Shown: in pieces, positions 54,801 to 62,677 of the stretch
Position numbering within the stretch: position 1 is the stretch's first letter
Layout: every line of letters starts with the position of its first letter
Source: Pseudomonas syringae KCTC 12500
GTDB lineage: Bacteria; Pseudomonadota; Gammaproteobacteria; Pseudomonadales; Pseudomonadaceae
Assembly: GCF_000507185.2 (NCBI RefSeq)
Contig: NZ_AYTM02000002.1
Span: 1,077,501-1,141,500, forward strand
Reading direction: 5' to 3'
Length of the DNA stretch: 64,000 nucleotides
Notes under the pieces: model-generated
The model's database searches: none
What the model was told of the DNA's origin: nothing
Seen by the model: only the letters and a program-made list of their open reading frames with translations
Made by a program: the position numbers and the translations under genes

Positions 54801-56139
54801 CGCCCAGCAACAGTCCTGCCTGAATGAAATGCACGCCGAAGCAATCCACCTGGACAGCCCGCAGAGCTGGCGTCTGGGGCTGCCTTACCGCACACGCGGC
54901 GACGCCATGCTCATTCCGGCAAGCGCCTTGACGCCTGAGCAGATCAGCTATGAACAGTTCGCCGATCCGTCCGGGCCCTTCGCAACCTTGCCACGTACGC
55001 TCACCAGTCTGTCGGTGCAACGCTACATCGGTTGCGGCGATGGCGAGGCGACCTTTCAGGCGCTGGCTGACGCCGTTGAAACGGCTGAACTGGATGATCA
55101 TGCACTGAGCGCCTATGAGCGGGTCATGGACAGCGTCACTCTGGCCGAAAAACTCGTCGAGATCGGTTATCAGCAGATGCCAAGCTTTCTGCCAGCAGAC
55201 AGCCTGAATCTATGGTCGGTAAAACGCGGCTTCGCCACCTACGCCGGTCAGGAGCACTTCTTTCATCCCACTCAGTTCAGGCCCACGCGCAGTCACGGCT
55301 GGAGTCTCGTCGAATACGACGCCTACCATCTGTTCGCGACTCGCATCACCGACCCGGCAGGCTGCGTCACTACCGCTGAATACGATTATCGTGTGCTGCA
55401 ACCAAAACGAATCATCGACCCCAATCAGAACAGTCAGGAAGCTGATTACGACGCCTTCGGCAGAATATGGGCAACCAGCTTTTACGGCACGGAACTGGGT
55501 GAGGCAGTCGGTTTTCCTCCACTCAATCGCGCCGGGCATTATCGGGCTTCTGCCGGCGAGGTAGCGCTGCAACCCGAATACGCTCTGGGCAGGCAAGCCA
55601 GCGCGCTCTATTACGACGGCAACACGGCTCTGGGGCAAGTCCACATCCCGCTGGCCACCGCTGCCCTCGCGGCAGACCGCTACCCGGAAGACCTGGACAG
55701 GCAGATCCGCATCAGCATGGCGTCGATAGACGGCTTCGGTCGCACGCTGCAAACCCGTCAAAAGGTGGAGGACGGCAACGCCTATTCAGTCGATGAATGG
55801 GGCAATCTCGAACTGGTCGACGGTAGGCCGAAAATTGTCCACGCATCACCGCGCTGGCGTGTCAGTGAACGTGTGGAATACAACAATAAAGGCCTGACGG
55901 TGCGCGTTTACCGGCCGTATTTCGCCAACAGTCATCTGTATGTGAACGACGCATCGATACGCTCACAAAACATTGTCGACAAACAGTTCTACGACCCGCT
56001 GGGGCGTCCGACCATCACAATCACCGCCAAAGGCTGGATGCGCCGACAGACCTATCGGGTCTGGTACACCATCAGTGAGGACGAAAACGATACAGCCGAG
56101 GAAGTGCTGGCCGCGAGAAAGGCAGCCGAGCGTGGTTAA
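51805..56139 (+). CDS. tcaC: Tc toxin TcB subunit (TcaC-like)
   Basis: A 1444-residue TcB subunit. The N-terminal SpvB-like domain is clear (LPKGGGAIQSIGKGWGAVGT, then SLSYQSTSGNGVFGLGWNLN). Beta-propeller repeats follow around 390-700 (VDLYGDGLPGILYRDD, LTDLTGDGRLDWVVAQ, LADLDGSGASDVLYLQ: FG-GAP type). The TcdB middle and C-terminal Rhs-like shell extends to the end (GYNLLSAAHSQ upstream; RYSRTYQYDALGR-type repeats are replaced by VYRPYFANSHLYVN and FYDPLGRPTITIT). In characterised complexes TcB and TcC form a hollow cocoon that encloses the toxic cargo and docks on the TcA channel through the propeller. The stop overlaps the GTG start of tccC copy 3. Confidence 0.94.
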   Translation: MEAQSQNQSPPSLQPAVATPSLPKGGGAIQSIGKGWGAVGTSGAASLEIALPISQGRGYAPALSLSYQSTSGNGVFGLGWNLNTSKVARRASKGVPNYTDDDLIFGPGGDVCLPERDDSGALVSSQVSRYNGHDLNATYQVVRYFSRVEGAFARIEHWRVDIADPGFWLIHGADGSLNLYGRRTSSRIADPADMNRVAEWLLDESMNAVGEHILYEYKPEDHQGLAEDHPRNFRAQRYLSRVRYGNAKAHPVLYLWQEDSLDGLLWHFDLIFDYDQRDTRSDPPPEYDEQFTWPVRSDPHSSFAYGFELGNLRLCRQVLMFHDFPDELGEAPLLTRRLLLEHYQTALGYNLLSAAHSQAWDGTDWRRVDQQPPVQFQYTDFSLESGIYTPLEPMAGLNDGQQYQLVDLYGDGLPGILYRDDKAWLYREPVRDTAGTEDAVAYGTCQPLPRIPTADSATPVRQALTDLTGDGRLDWVVAQPGMAGFFTLNPDRSWSNYATFSAFPTEFFHPQGQMADLVGDGLSDLALIGPRSVRLYANRRADGFAAAVDIPHDEDRLPLLSDSSTELVAFSDLLGTGQQHLIRIRHNEIRVWPNLGRGRFGKGQLFATLPYTSQAFDSSQVRLADLDGSGASDVLYLQADGFQVFMNRGGNGLAAPFDQPWPEGVRYDRFCQFSAVDLLGLGFSSLVLTVPHMAPRHWSLYYAADRAGSVRKPYLLKASDNNLGAAGEVSYRSSAQEWLDEKNELQTAGSVAVSELPFPVHVVVRQTMQDKVTGNTLTQLFRYRQGFYDPREREFRGFGLLLQTDTETSSQDQEDFTAPVLNKTWFHTGHYPARPCTDHDRSDLLARLPGEHVLSRLDAATQTELPITDADDATLQEMARALSGSVLRSEVFGLDASQRPTVLYSTRSCRYLVRQLQALSAHRPYASMLPLSLEVITYRYEAEELEDPMCEHSLNLAWDRYGSTLHSVSVNYARRKKPGDAPPFADPHQQQWWEASHDDAQQQSCLNEMHAEAIHLDSPQSWRLGLPYRTRGDAMLIPASALTPEQISYEQFADPSGPFATLPRTLTSLSVQRYIGCGDGEATFQALADAVETAELDDHALSAYERVMDSVTLAEKLVEIGYQQMPSFLPADSLNLWSVKRGFATYAGQEHFFHPTQFRPTRSHGWSLVEYDAYHLFATRITDPAGCVTTAEYDYRVLQPKRIIDPNQNSQEADYDAFGRIWATSFYGTELGEAVGFPPLNRAGHYRASAGEVALQPEYALGRQASALYYDGNTALGQVHIPLATAALAADRYPEDLDRQIRISMASIDGFGRTLQTRQKVEDGNAYSVDEWGNLELVDGRPKIVHASPRWRVSERVEYNNKGLTVRVYRPYFANSHLYVNDASIRSQNIVDKQFYDPLGRPTITITAKGWMRRQTYRVWYTISEDENDTAEEVLAARKAAERG

Positions 56140-58954
56140 TAGCGCGGTACATTCCCATACGCCGGAACTGCTCGTTTCCGAGGTTCGTGGGCTGGTCGTG
56201 CGCCAGGTCCTCTTACATCGAACAGAAGCCGCAGAAGCCGCAGAAGCCGCCGCAATGCGGGTTACCAAGCGGCGTTTCGACCTGGCAGGCAGAATGATCG
56301 CCGCCACTGACCCACGTCTGGCCGACGCCAACCGGAGCACTGTCTACAGCCTTGGCGGCAACGCGTTGGCCACCGAGAGCGTCGATGCCGGCTGGCGAGT
56401 TGCGCTGTTCGGCGAGGCTGGCCAGGTCTTGAATGGCTGGGACGCTCGCGGTAACGAGCGGCAGTTAGAGTACGACCTGCTGTTACGCCTGAGAAACATC
56501 ATCGAACAAAATCGGTGTGCTGAGCGGTTCACCTATGGCCAGAAAGATGCGGCAGGACACAACCAGTGCAATCAACTGGTCCGCCATGACGATACGGCGG
56601 GCTCGCGCTTGCTGCAGGATTACAGCCTGCATGGGTCGGTACTCAGTGAAACACGACATTTCATGCTCGCCGCAGAAGCAGCGGACTGGCCATCAGCCGA
56701 GCCTGATCGTAATGAGCTGGTGGAGCCGGCCGGCCTTCAGACCTGTCGCGTTTTCAACGCACAAGGTGAAGTGCTGAAGCAGACCGATGCCAGTGGTAAT
56801 AGCCAGCTTTCGACTCATAATCTGGCCGGTCAGCTGCACAGCACAGACCTGATATTGAACGACAGCATGCACGCGCGGACGCTGGTCAGCGCGATTCGCT
56901 ATAACGCCTTCAATCAGGTCGAACAGGAAACAGCGGGCAATGGCGTAGTCAGCCTTTACGCCTATGATCAGCAGGACGGCAGGCTGATCGGGCTAAGCGC
57001 GATCTCTGCTGACGGCACGCTGCTGCAGCAACTCAATTACAGCTATGACCCGGTGGGCAATATCCTGCTCGTCAATGACGCGTCCCAACCAGACCGGTAT
57101 TGCGACAACCAGCTTATCGAACCGATCAGCCATTACCGTTACGACACGTTGTATCAGTTGATCGAAGCCAGCGGCCGGGAGGTCAGAAACGGTGCCAGCC
57201 ATGGTCCGGCGCTGCCCGGTCTGCAACCTCTGCCGACGCTCGATCCTTGCCAGGTCAGCAACTATAGACAGAATTACAGCTACGACGCAGCGGGCAATCT
57301 GCTGCAAATGCGCCACGAAGGCGCACACAACTTCACCCGCAACATGCACGTTGCCCCGGACAGCAACCGCAGCCTGCCCGACGATGACGGGGATGTGGAT
57401 TTCGCTACGAGTTTTGATGCCAATGGCAACATGCTGAAACTGGTTCGCGGGCAGGTTATAGGCTGGGATGCGCGTAACCAGTTGCAGCACATCACCACTG
57501 TGCAGCGTAAAGACGCACCGAACGATGACGAACGCTATGTCTATGACGGCCAGGGTCAACGTTGTCGCAAGATCAGTACTGCTCAGGCATCAGGTCGCAC
57601 ACTGATCAATGAAGTGCGCTACCTGCCGGGGCTGGAAATTCGTACTACGGCCGATGGCGAAATCCTTCATGTCGTTACGACTCAGGCGGGTCGCAACAGC
57701 GTGCGGGTGTTGCACTGGGAGGCTGGAAAACCGGGCTTTATTGCGAACGATCAGGTGCGTCACAGCCTGGGTGATCATCTGGGCTCGAGCACGCTGGAGC
57801 TTGATCAGCAAGGCGGCCTGATCAGCCAGGAAAGTTATTATCCGTTCGGCGGCACGGCCTGGTGGGCGGCGCGCAGTGCGGTGGAAGCGAAGTACAAGAC
57901 AGTGCGTTACTCGGGTAAGGAGCGCGATGCGAGCGGGCTTTATTACTACGGGGTCAGGTATTACGCGCCGTGGCTGCAGCGGTGGATCAATCCGGATCCG
58001 GCGGGGGATGTGGATGGGTTGAATCTTTTTTGTTTCTCAAGAAACACCCCTACCCTGTTGGTAGATCGAACAGGCTTCAACCCTTTCAATTTTAATGAGG
58101 TCCTTAATGAGTTAAACGCACAGGGCGATCCTGTCCAGGCGGTGGGCATTGAAAACACCACTCATTTGAACCCCGCTTTTGGCGGTACGCTGGCCGTAGC
58201 ATTAGCGTCCAGTAAAAAAGGCCTGGCGTTTGCTCGACAAAAAATCAACCACATCAAGTTTGGACTCGCGACCGCGGAAGAGAAAGAGACTGTGCTTGGC
58301 TACTTTAGGAGCCCGGATGAAAGCAACGCCGAAGTGGACGCAAAAATACTGTCGGCGTCGAGCTTGGTCATGGGCAAACTGACTGCATTTGTTCAAAAAT
58401 ACGACGGTAAAAAAATAGTAAGCGTCGGTGGGCCTCGGGAAAGCCAGACGGCCGCTTGGCAATACACAGAAGACCCAGAGCATCATATATTCATGAGAGA
58501 GAACGTTGCGAATGAAAGTCCTAACACTGCGGCGTGGAATATTATCCATGAGGCATCCCACATAGCGTTACGCACACAAGACAGTTGGTATATTAATGTA
58601 CCGGGCTCGACAGAGGAAAGCGCTTCAGGCTCGGCATCATACAGTGGCCGAATTGATATCCTCAGTCATGTGCAAAAACTTCAAAAGCGCTTTAGTGGAT
58701 ATATCTGGGACGGGCCAGATGCCGCAGAAGTTAACAGTATTACTTTTGAAAAAAACCCTTTGAGTCGCGCTGAAGCCATTTTGAATAACGCTGACTCCCT
58801 GTCCCTGCTGACCTCGTTTATCAATCAACGATTTAATGGACCGCTGGCAAGACTTACCATGACTCACAGCAGGCCATCAGATATGCCTGCACTTGATCTC
58901 GCGTCGCGCCCGGAGCAAAGACGTGTGGTTCAACGACGACTTTCCAATGGCTGA
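56132..58954 (+). CDS. TccC/Rhs toxin-complex subunit with aspzincin-like protease C-terminus (tccC copy 3)
   Basis: A 940-residue TcC subunit. GTG at 56132 overlaps the tcaC stop by 8 bases and gives MVNSAVHSHTPELLVSEVRG, matching the other copies; AAAGG lies 10 bases upstream. The shell (1-620) ends WINPDPAGDVDGLNLFCFSR. In the C-terminal part (about 640-940), WNIIHEASHIALRTQDSWYI supplies the HExxH (H806-H810) and D817 in TQDSWY, close to the TxDxxY form of M35 aspzincins; NNADSLSLL lies at 885-893. It shares only these motifs and their spacing with copy 2, so the two are related but clearly diverged proteases. The cargo region is AT-richer than the shell. Translational coupling to tcaC suggests that this is the default cargo partner. 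Confidence 0.92.
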   Translation: MVNSAVHSHTPELLVSEVRGLVVRQVLLHRTEAAEAAEAAAMRVTKRRFDLAGRMIAATDPRLADANRSTVYSLGGNALATESVDAGWRVALFGEAGQVLNGWDARGNERQLEYDLLLRLRNIIEQNRCAERFTYGQKDAAGHNQCNQLVRHDDTAGSRLLQDYSLHGSVLSETRHFMLAAEAADWPSAEPDRNELVEPAGLQTCRVFNAQGEVLKQTDASGNSQLSTHNLAGQLHSTDLILNDSMHARTLVSAIRYNAFNQVEQETAGNGVVSLYAYDQQDGRLIGLSAISADGTLLQQLNYSYDPVGNILLVNDASQPDRYCDNQLIEPISHYRYDTLYQLIEASGREVRNGASHGPALPGLQPLPTLDPCQVSNYRQNYSYDAAGNLLQMRHEGAHNFTRNMHVAPDSNRSLPDDDGDVDFATSFDANGNMLKLVRGQVIGWDARNQLQHITTVQRKDAPNDDERYVYDGQGQRCRKISTAQASGRTLINEVRYLPGLEIRTTADGEILHVVTTQAGRNSVRVLHWEAGKPGFIANDQVRHSLGDHLGSSTLELDQQGGLISQESYYPFGGTAWWAARSAVEAKYKTVRYSGKERDASGLYYYGVRYYAPWLQRWINPDPAGDVDGLNLFCFSRNTPTLLVDRTGFNPFNFNEVLNELNAQGDPVQAVGIENTTHLNPAFGGTLAVALASSKKGLAFARQKINHIKFGLATAEEKETVLGYFRSPDESNAEVDAKILSASSLVMGKLTAFVQKYDGKKIVSVGGPRESQTAAWQYTEDPEHHIFMRENVANESPNTAAWNIIHEASHIALRTQDSWYINVPGSTEESASGSASYSGRIDILSHVQKLQKRFSGYIWDGPDAAEVNSITFEKNPLSRAEAILNNADSLSLLTSFINQRFNGPLARLTMTHSRPSDMPALDLASRPEQRRVVQRRLSNG
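56919..57997 (+). repeat. 1,079-bp near-identical shell repeat, copy 3
   Basis: This stretch is almost identical base for base to 59881-60959 and has the same length (1,079 bases, no indel). It starts at TCGAACAGGAAACAGCGGGC and ends at AATCCGGAT in the WINPD codons. Flanking sequence on both sides is clearly more diverged, which suggests recent gene conversion or duplication of this segment. Confidence 0.85.
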
Positions 58955-59093
58955 TGCCGTCCGTGACGTCGCAACCCCATAGGACGGGGGTGAAATCGTT
59001 TTTCGCTAAGATTTTATCGAATGGAGCCGCACTGTACTCCGTATGAAAAGGCCCTTCGCGGGCCACGCCAGGTTGATAAGAGAACGTTTCGAC

Positions 59094-61919
59094 ATGAACG
59101 AAGCTACGCATGCCCACACACCAACGCTGGCAGTGACAGACCCACGATCGCTCACCGTGCGTAGCATCGCCTTACTACGTCAGGACTCAAACCAAGCCGC
59201 CGATAAGCGCGTGACGCATCAGACATACGATGTGGCGGGACGTATCATCGCTCAGCGAGACCCACGACTGAGCAGCGATGCATTGCCCACTATCAGCACA
59301 CTGCATTCGCTTTCCGGCCTTCCTTTGCTGACCAGCAGCGTCGATGCTGGCTGGGGGGTTGTCTTGGCGGGCGAAGCAGGTCAAAGAATGGCGAGCTGGG
59401 ACGGCCGTGGCAGTGAGCGAAATATTGAGTACGACGTTAGGTTGCGTCCCTTGGCCATCATTGAACAAGGTCGGGTCGTTGAGCGCTTTAGTTATGGCGA
59501 CAGGAACGTAACGATCGGGCATAACCAATGCAATCAACTCGTCCGACATGACGATACAGCGGGCACACGCTTTTTCCCGGACTACGCATTGCAGGGGGCG
59601 TTGCTGACCGAGGCTCGGCAATTCCTTTTGTCGCTCGACGTGCCGGACTGGCCGGTCGCCGAAGCCGAGCGCGATGCCTTGCTTGAGCCGGCTCCGTTGC
59701 AAAGTCGGTGGAGATTCAATGCACAGGGCGAAGTCCGCGAGCAAGCCGATGCCATGGGTAACCGGCAGGTGTTCGGCCAGACCGTTGCCGGGCAATCGAA
59801 GACACTGAGCCTTATGCAAGCAGGCATTTCACAGCCGCAGGCATTGCTTGTCGATACCCGTTACAACGCGTTCAATCAAGTCGAACAGGAAACAGCGGGC
59901 AATGGCGTAGTCAGCCTTTACGCCTATGATCAGCAGGACGGCAGGCTGATCGGGCTGAGCGCGATCTCTGCTGACGGCACGCTGCTGCAGCAACTCAATT
60001 ACGGCTATGACCCGGTGGGCAATATCCTGCTCGTCAACGATGCCTCGCAACCAGACCGGTATTGCGACAACCAGCTTATCGAACCGATCAGCCGTTACCG
60101 TTACGACACGGTGTATCAGTTGATCGAAGCCACTGGCCGGGAGGTCAGAAACGGCGCCGGCCATGGTCCGGCGCTGCCCGGTCTGCAACCTCTGCCGACG
60201 CTCGATCCTTGCCAGGTCAGCAACTACACACAGCGTTACAGCTACGACGCTGCGGGTAACCTGCTGCAAATGCGCCACGAAGGCGCACACAACTTCACCC
60301 GCAACATGCACGTTGCACCGGACAGCGATCGCAGCCTGCCGGACGATGACGGGGATGTGGATTTCGCTACGAGTTTTGATGCCAACGGCAATCTGCTGAA
60401 ACTGGTTCGCGGGCAGGTTATGGGCTGGGATGCGCGTAACCAGTTGCAGCACATCACCACTGTGCAGCGTAAAGACGCACCGAACGATGACGAACGCTAT
60501 GTCTATGACGGCCAGGGTCAACGTTGTCGCAAGATCAGTACTGCTCAGGCATCAGGTCGCACACTGATCAATGAAGTGCGCTACCTGCCGGGGCTGGAAA
60601 TTCGTACTACGGCCGATGGCGAAATCCTTCATGTCGTTACGACTCAGGCGGGTCGCAACAGCGTGCGGGTCTTGCACTGGGAAGCTGGAAAACCAGATGC
60701 CATTGCGAACGATCAGGTACGTTACAGCCTGAGCGATCACCTGGGCTCCACCACGCTAGAGCTTGATCAGCAAGGCGGTCTGATCAGCCAGGAAAGTTAT
60801 TATCCGTTCGGCGGCACGGCCTGGTGGGCGGCGCGCAGTGCGGTGGAAGCGAAGTACAAGACAGTGCGTTACTCGGGTAAGGAGCGCGAAGCGAGCGGGC
60901 TTTATTACTACGGGGTCAGGTATTACGCGCCGTGGCTACAGCGGTGGATAAATCCGGATGTATCCGGCGAGAATACTGACCTTAATCTTTATAGAATGCT
61001 AAGAAACAACTCTCTTAATCATGTTGACCTGAAAGGTAACGTAGCCATACCCCTTAACGCACATTTTTACTGGGAAGGTGGCGACATTCCAATACCGCAC
61101 CTGCAGAACATGCTGCTTTTTAAAGAAATAAATCCCGACTACCAAGTCAATGTTTGGACATCCAAGGTAAAGCACCTGCTAAACCCATTAGCGGAAATGA
61201 GTGAAAGCAACGACCCTGCCGAACGCCATCTGGCATTGGCGCATGGCGATTCGTTAATACAGCGCAATCCTGAAAAGCTATTCAGCTCACTGGGCCAGGC
61301 CTACCCACACGCAAAAAAAATCGAAGCGATCTATAGCCGCGAGACAAATGGGCCTTATAAGAATTACGCTGCAGCCAGCGATATAATAGAGCTGGCCTCA
61401 ACTTACATGGAGGGAGGCCTGTACATGGACGCGGATGTCGCGGTCGGACAGCCGCTCGGGAGCCTCGATGCACCCAATGGATTTCTTGTACACATTGAAG
61501 AAAATTTGACGTCTAACGCCGTACTCGCCTCCGCACCCCGAGGCAAAATGGCTGGTGAAATAATGGACACCATCGTTGACCTTTACACAACAAGCCCTAG
61601 TATGATGGAGAACAATGAAAATTATGGATGGGCAAAGAAACGCAGTACCCCGGGTGAAGGACTATTCAGCCGATTGAAGTTAACCATGCACATGACCGGC
61701 CCCTCGTTGATCCGCAGCTTCCTGCCGGCAACCGCGGAAGAAAATAAAGCCTACGCTGTACCTCATGATAAGTTTTTCTACCGTGAGACACCCCGCACAG
61801 ATAACATGCAACCGGAACAACGATCACTGTCCAACATTTTTTTTCGCGGTTTCAAGCGCGGACTAAATGGTGAAGGACGCTGGGCAAATGTCCGCCCAGG
61901 CAGAAGAGCTTCAATATAA
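59094..61919 (+). CDS. TccC/Rhs toxin-complex subunit with glycosyltransferase C-terminus (tccC copy 4)
   Basis: A 941-residue TcC subunit. ATG 59094 (MNEATHAHTPTLAV) aligns with the other copies. The Rhs shell (1-620) ends WINPD, after which the usual DPAG...DG junction is replaced by DVSGENTDLNLYRML. The cargo (about 640-941) is a GT-A glycosyltransferase of the TcdA/TcdB or DXD-sugar type: NAHFYWEGGDIPIPHLQNML (W660), NYAAASDIIELASTYMEGGL (D763) and the DxD in YMDADV (D779, D781), with HMTGPSLIRSFL toward the end. The Arg that follows D763 three residues later in clostridial toxins is Glu here. Target and sugar donor are unknown; glycosylation of a host protein is the expected action. The cargo is AT-rich. 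Confidence 0.92.
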   Translation: MNEATHAHTPTLAVTDPRSLTVRSIALLRQDSNQAADKRVTHQTYDVAGRIIAQRDPRLSSDALPTISTLHSLSGLPLLTSSVDAGWGVVLAGEAGQRMASWDGRGSERNIEYDVRLRPLAIIEQGRVVERFSYGDRNVTIGHNQCNQLVRHDDTAGTRFFPDYALQGALLTEARQFLLSLDVPDWPVAEAERDALLEPAPLQSRWRFNAQGEVREQADAMGNRQVFGQTVAGQSKTLSLMQAGISQPQALLVDTRYNAFNQVEQETAGNGVVSLYAYDQQDGRLIGLSAISADGTLLQQLNYGYDPVGNILLVNDASQPDRYCDNQLIEPISRYRYDTVYQLIEATGREVRNGAGHGPALPGLQPLPTLDPCQVSNYTQRYSYDAAGNLLQMRHEGAHNFTRNMHVAPDSDRSLPDDDGDVDFATSFDANGNLLKLVRGQVMGWDARNQLQHITTVQRKDAPNDDERYVYDGQGQRCRKISTAQASGRTLINEVRYLPGLEIRTTADGEILHVVTTQAGRNSVRVLHWEAGKPDAIANDQVRYSLSDHLGSTTLELDQQGGLISQESYYPFGGTAWWAARSAVEAKYKTVRYSGKEREASGLYYYGVRYYAPWLQRWINPDVSGENTDLNLYRMLRNNSLNHVDLKGNVAIPLNAHFYWEGGDIPIPHLQNMLLFKEINPDYQVNVWTSKVKHLLNPLAEMSESNDPAERHLALAHGDSLIQRNPEKLFSSLGQAYPHAKKIEAIYSRETNGPYKNYAAASDIIELASTYMEGGLYMDADVAVGQPLGSLDAPNGFLVHIEENLTSNAVLASAPRGKMAGEIMDTIVDLYTTSPSMMENNENYGWAKKRSTPGEGLFSRLKLTMHMTGPSLIRSFLPATAEENKAYAVPHDKFFYRETPRTDNMQPEQRSLSNIFFRGFKRGLNGEGRWANVRPGRRASI
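59881..60959 (+). repeat. 1,079-bp near-identical shell repeat, copy 4
   Basis: Partner of 56919-57997, with only scattered single-base differences. The right boundary lies exactly at the shell-cargo junction; the left boundary is in the middle of the shell, where the upstream parts of copies 3 and 4 diverge strongly. Confidence 0.85.
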
Positions 61920-61962
61920 TAAAACTTGAAACGTGATACCGTACAACGCACAGAGCAAGGCA

Positions 61963-62112
61963 ATGACAATAAAGCCAATACACCTAAATCTGTACTACAT
62001 TTCCCACAAAAAATGGAGATATTTCAGTGCGCTGCAAAGGTTGCTGACCACCACGTTCGATAAAAATAAAGATTACGCTGCTGAAACATATGGATACCTG
62101 TATGCAACGTAA
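61963..62112 (+). CDS. Possible 49-residue ORF before hcp
   Basis: An open frame of 50 codons from ATG 61963 to TAA 62110-62112 (MTIKPIHLNLYYISHKKWRY...), lying in the gap between tccC copy 4 and hcp. AAGG is only 2 bases from the ATG, which is too close for good initiation. The peptide is basic and aromatic with no recognised domain. Likely chance or a remnant. Confidence 0.2.
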   Translation: MTIKPIHLNLYYISHKKWRYFSALQRLLTTTFDKNKDYAAETYGYLYAT

Positions 62113-62138
62113 GACCGATCGAACGTGGAGTTTTAAAC

Positions 62139-62627
62139 ATGGCATTTGACGCATATATCAAAATCGAAGGCATTCCAGGCGAAGCGCTGGATGATCGCTA
62201 CAAGGACTGTATCGAGATCACCGGGTATGGTTTCGGCATGCACCAAAGTACTTCCGCCACGGCGAGTTCTTCAGGAGGCGCCTCGTCGGGTCGGACGTCC
62301 TTGAGTGATTTCACGTTCACCAAATCACTGGACAAGTCGAGCTGCAAACTCATGGAAACGCTGTGCGCGGGCAGGCATCTGAAGGAAGTCGTCTTGTCAT
62401 TGCATCGTGCAGGCGGAGACAAGGTCAAATACTTTGAAGTGCTGCTGGAAGAAGTCATCATTTCCAACTACACCCAGCATGCCAATGATGGCATCCCCAG
62501 CGAGACCATCAGCCTGAACTACGGAAAAATCAAAACCACCTACACCCAGCAGAAAAGATCTGACGGTGCCGGTGGAGGGAATGTCTCGGGTGGCTGGAAC
62601 CGCATCAACAACAAGGTCTATTCCTGA
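62139..62627 (+). CDS. hcp: Hcp-family type VI secretion tube protein
   Basis: A 162-residue Hcp, the hexameric ring protein that stacks into the T6SS inner tube and can carry small effectors in its lumen. It starts MAFDAYIKIEGIPGEALDDR, shows GYGFGMHQSTSATASSSGGA and LDKSSCKLMETLCAGRHLKE, then YFEVLLEEVIISNYTQHAND, all typical of Hcp. GTGGAG precedes the ATG. No other T6SS structural gene is visible in the window, so this is an orphan hcp cassette outside the main cluster. The next gene is an amidase effector, which suggests that this Hcp delivers it. Confidence 0.93.
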   Translation: MAFDAYIKIEGIPGEALDDRYKDCIEITGYGFGMHQSTSATASSSGGASSGRTSLSDFTFTKSLDKSSCKLMETLCAGRHLKEVVLSLHRAGGDKVKYFEVLLEEVIISNYTQHANDGIPSETISLNYGKIKTTYTQQKRSDGAGGGNVSGGWNRINNKVYS

Positions 62628-62677
62628 CGTCTTGAACGCTCACGCATAAAACGTCACGACATGATCAAGGAAGGACT

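Noticed and set aside
58854..59117. 87-codon reverse-strand frame between tccC copies 3 and 4
   Set aside because: It overlaps the 3' end of one tccC gene and the start of the next in antisense; no recognised domain, and initiation is not convincing.
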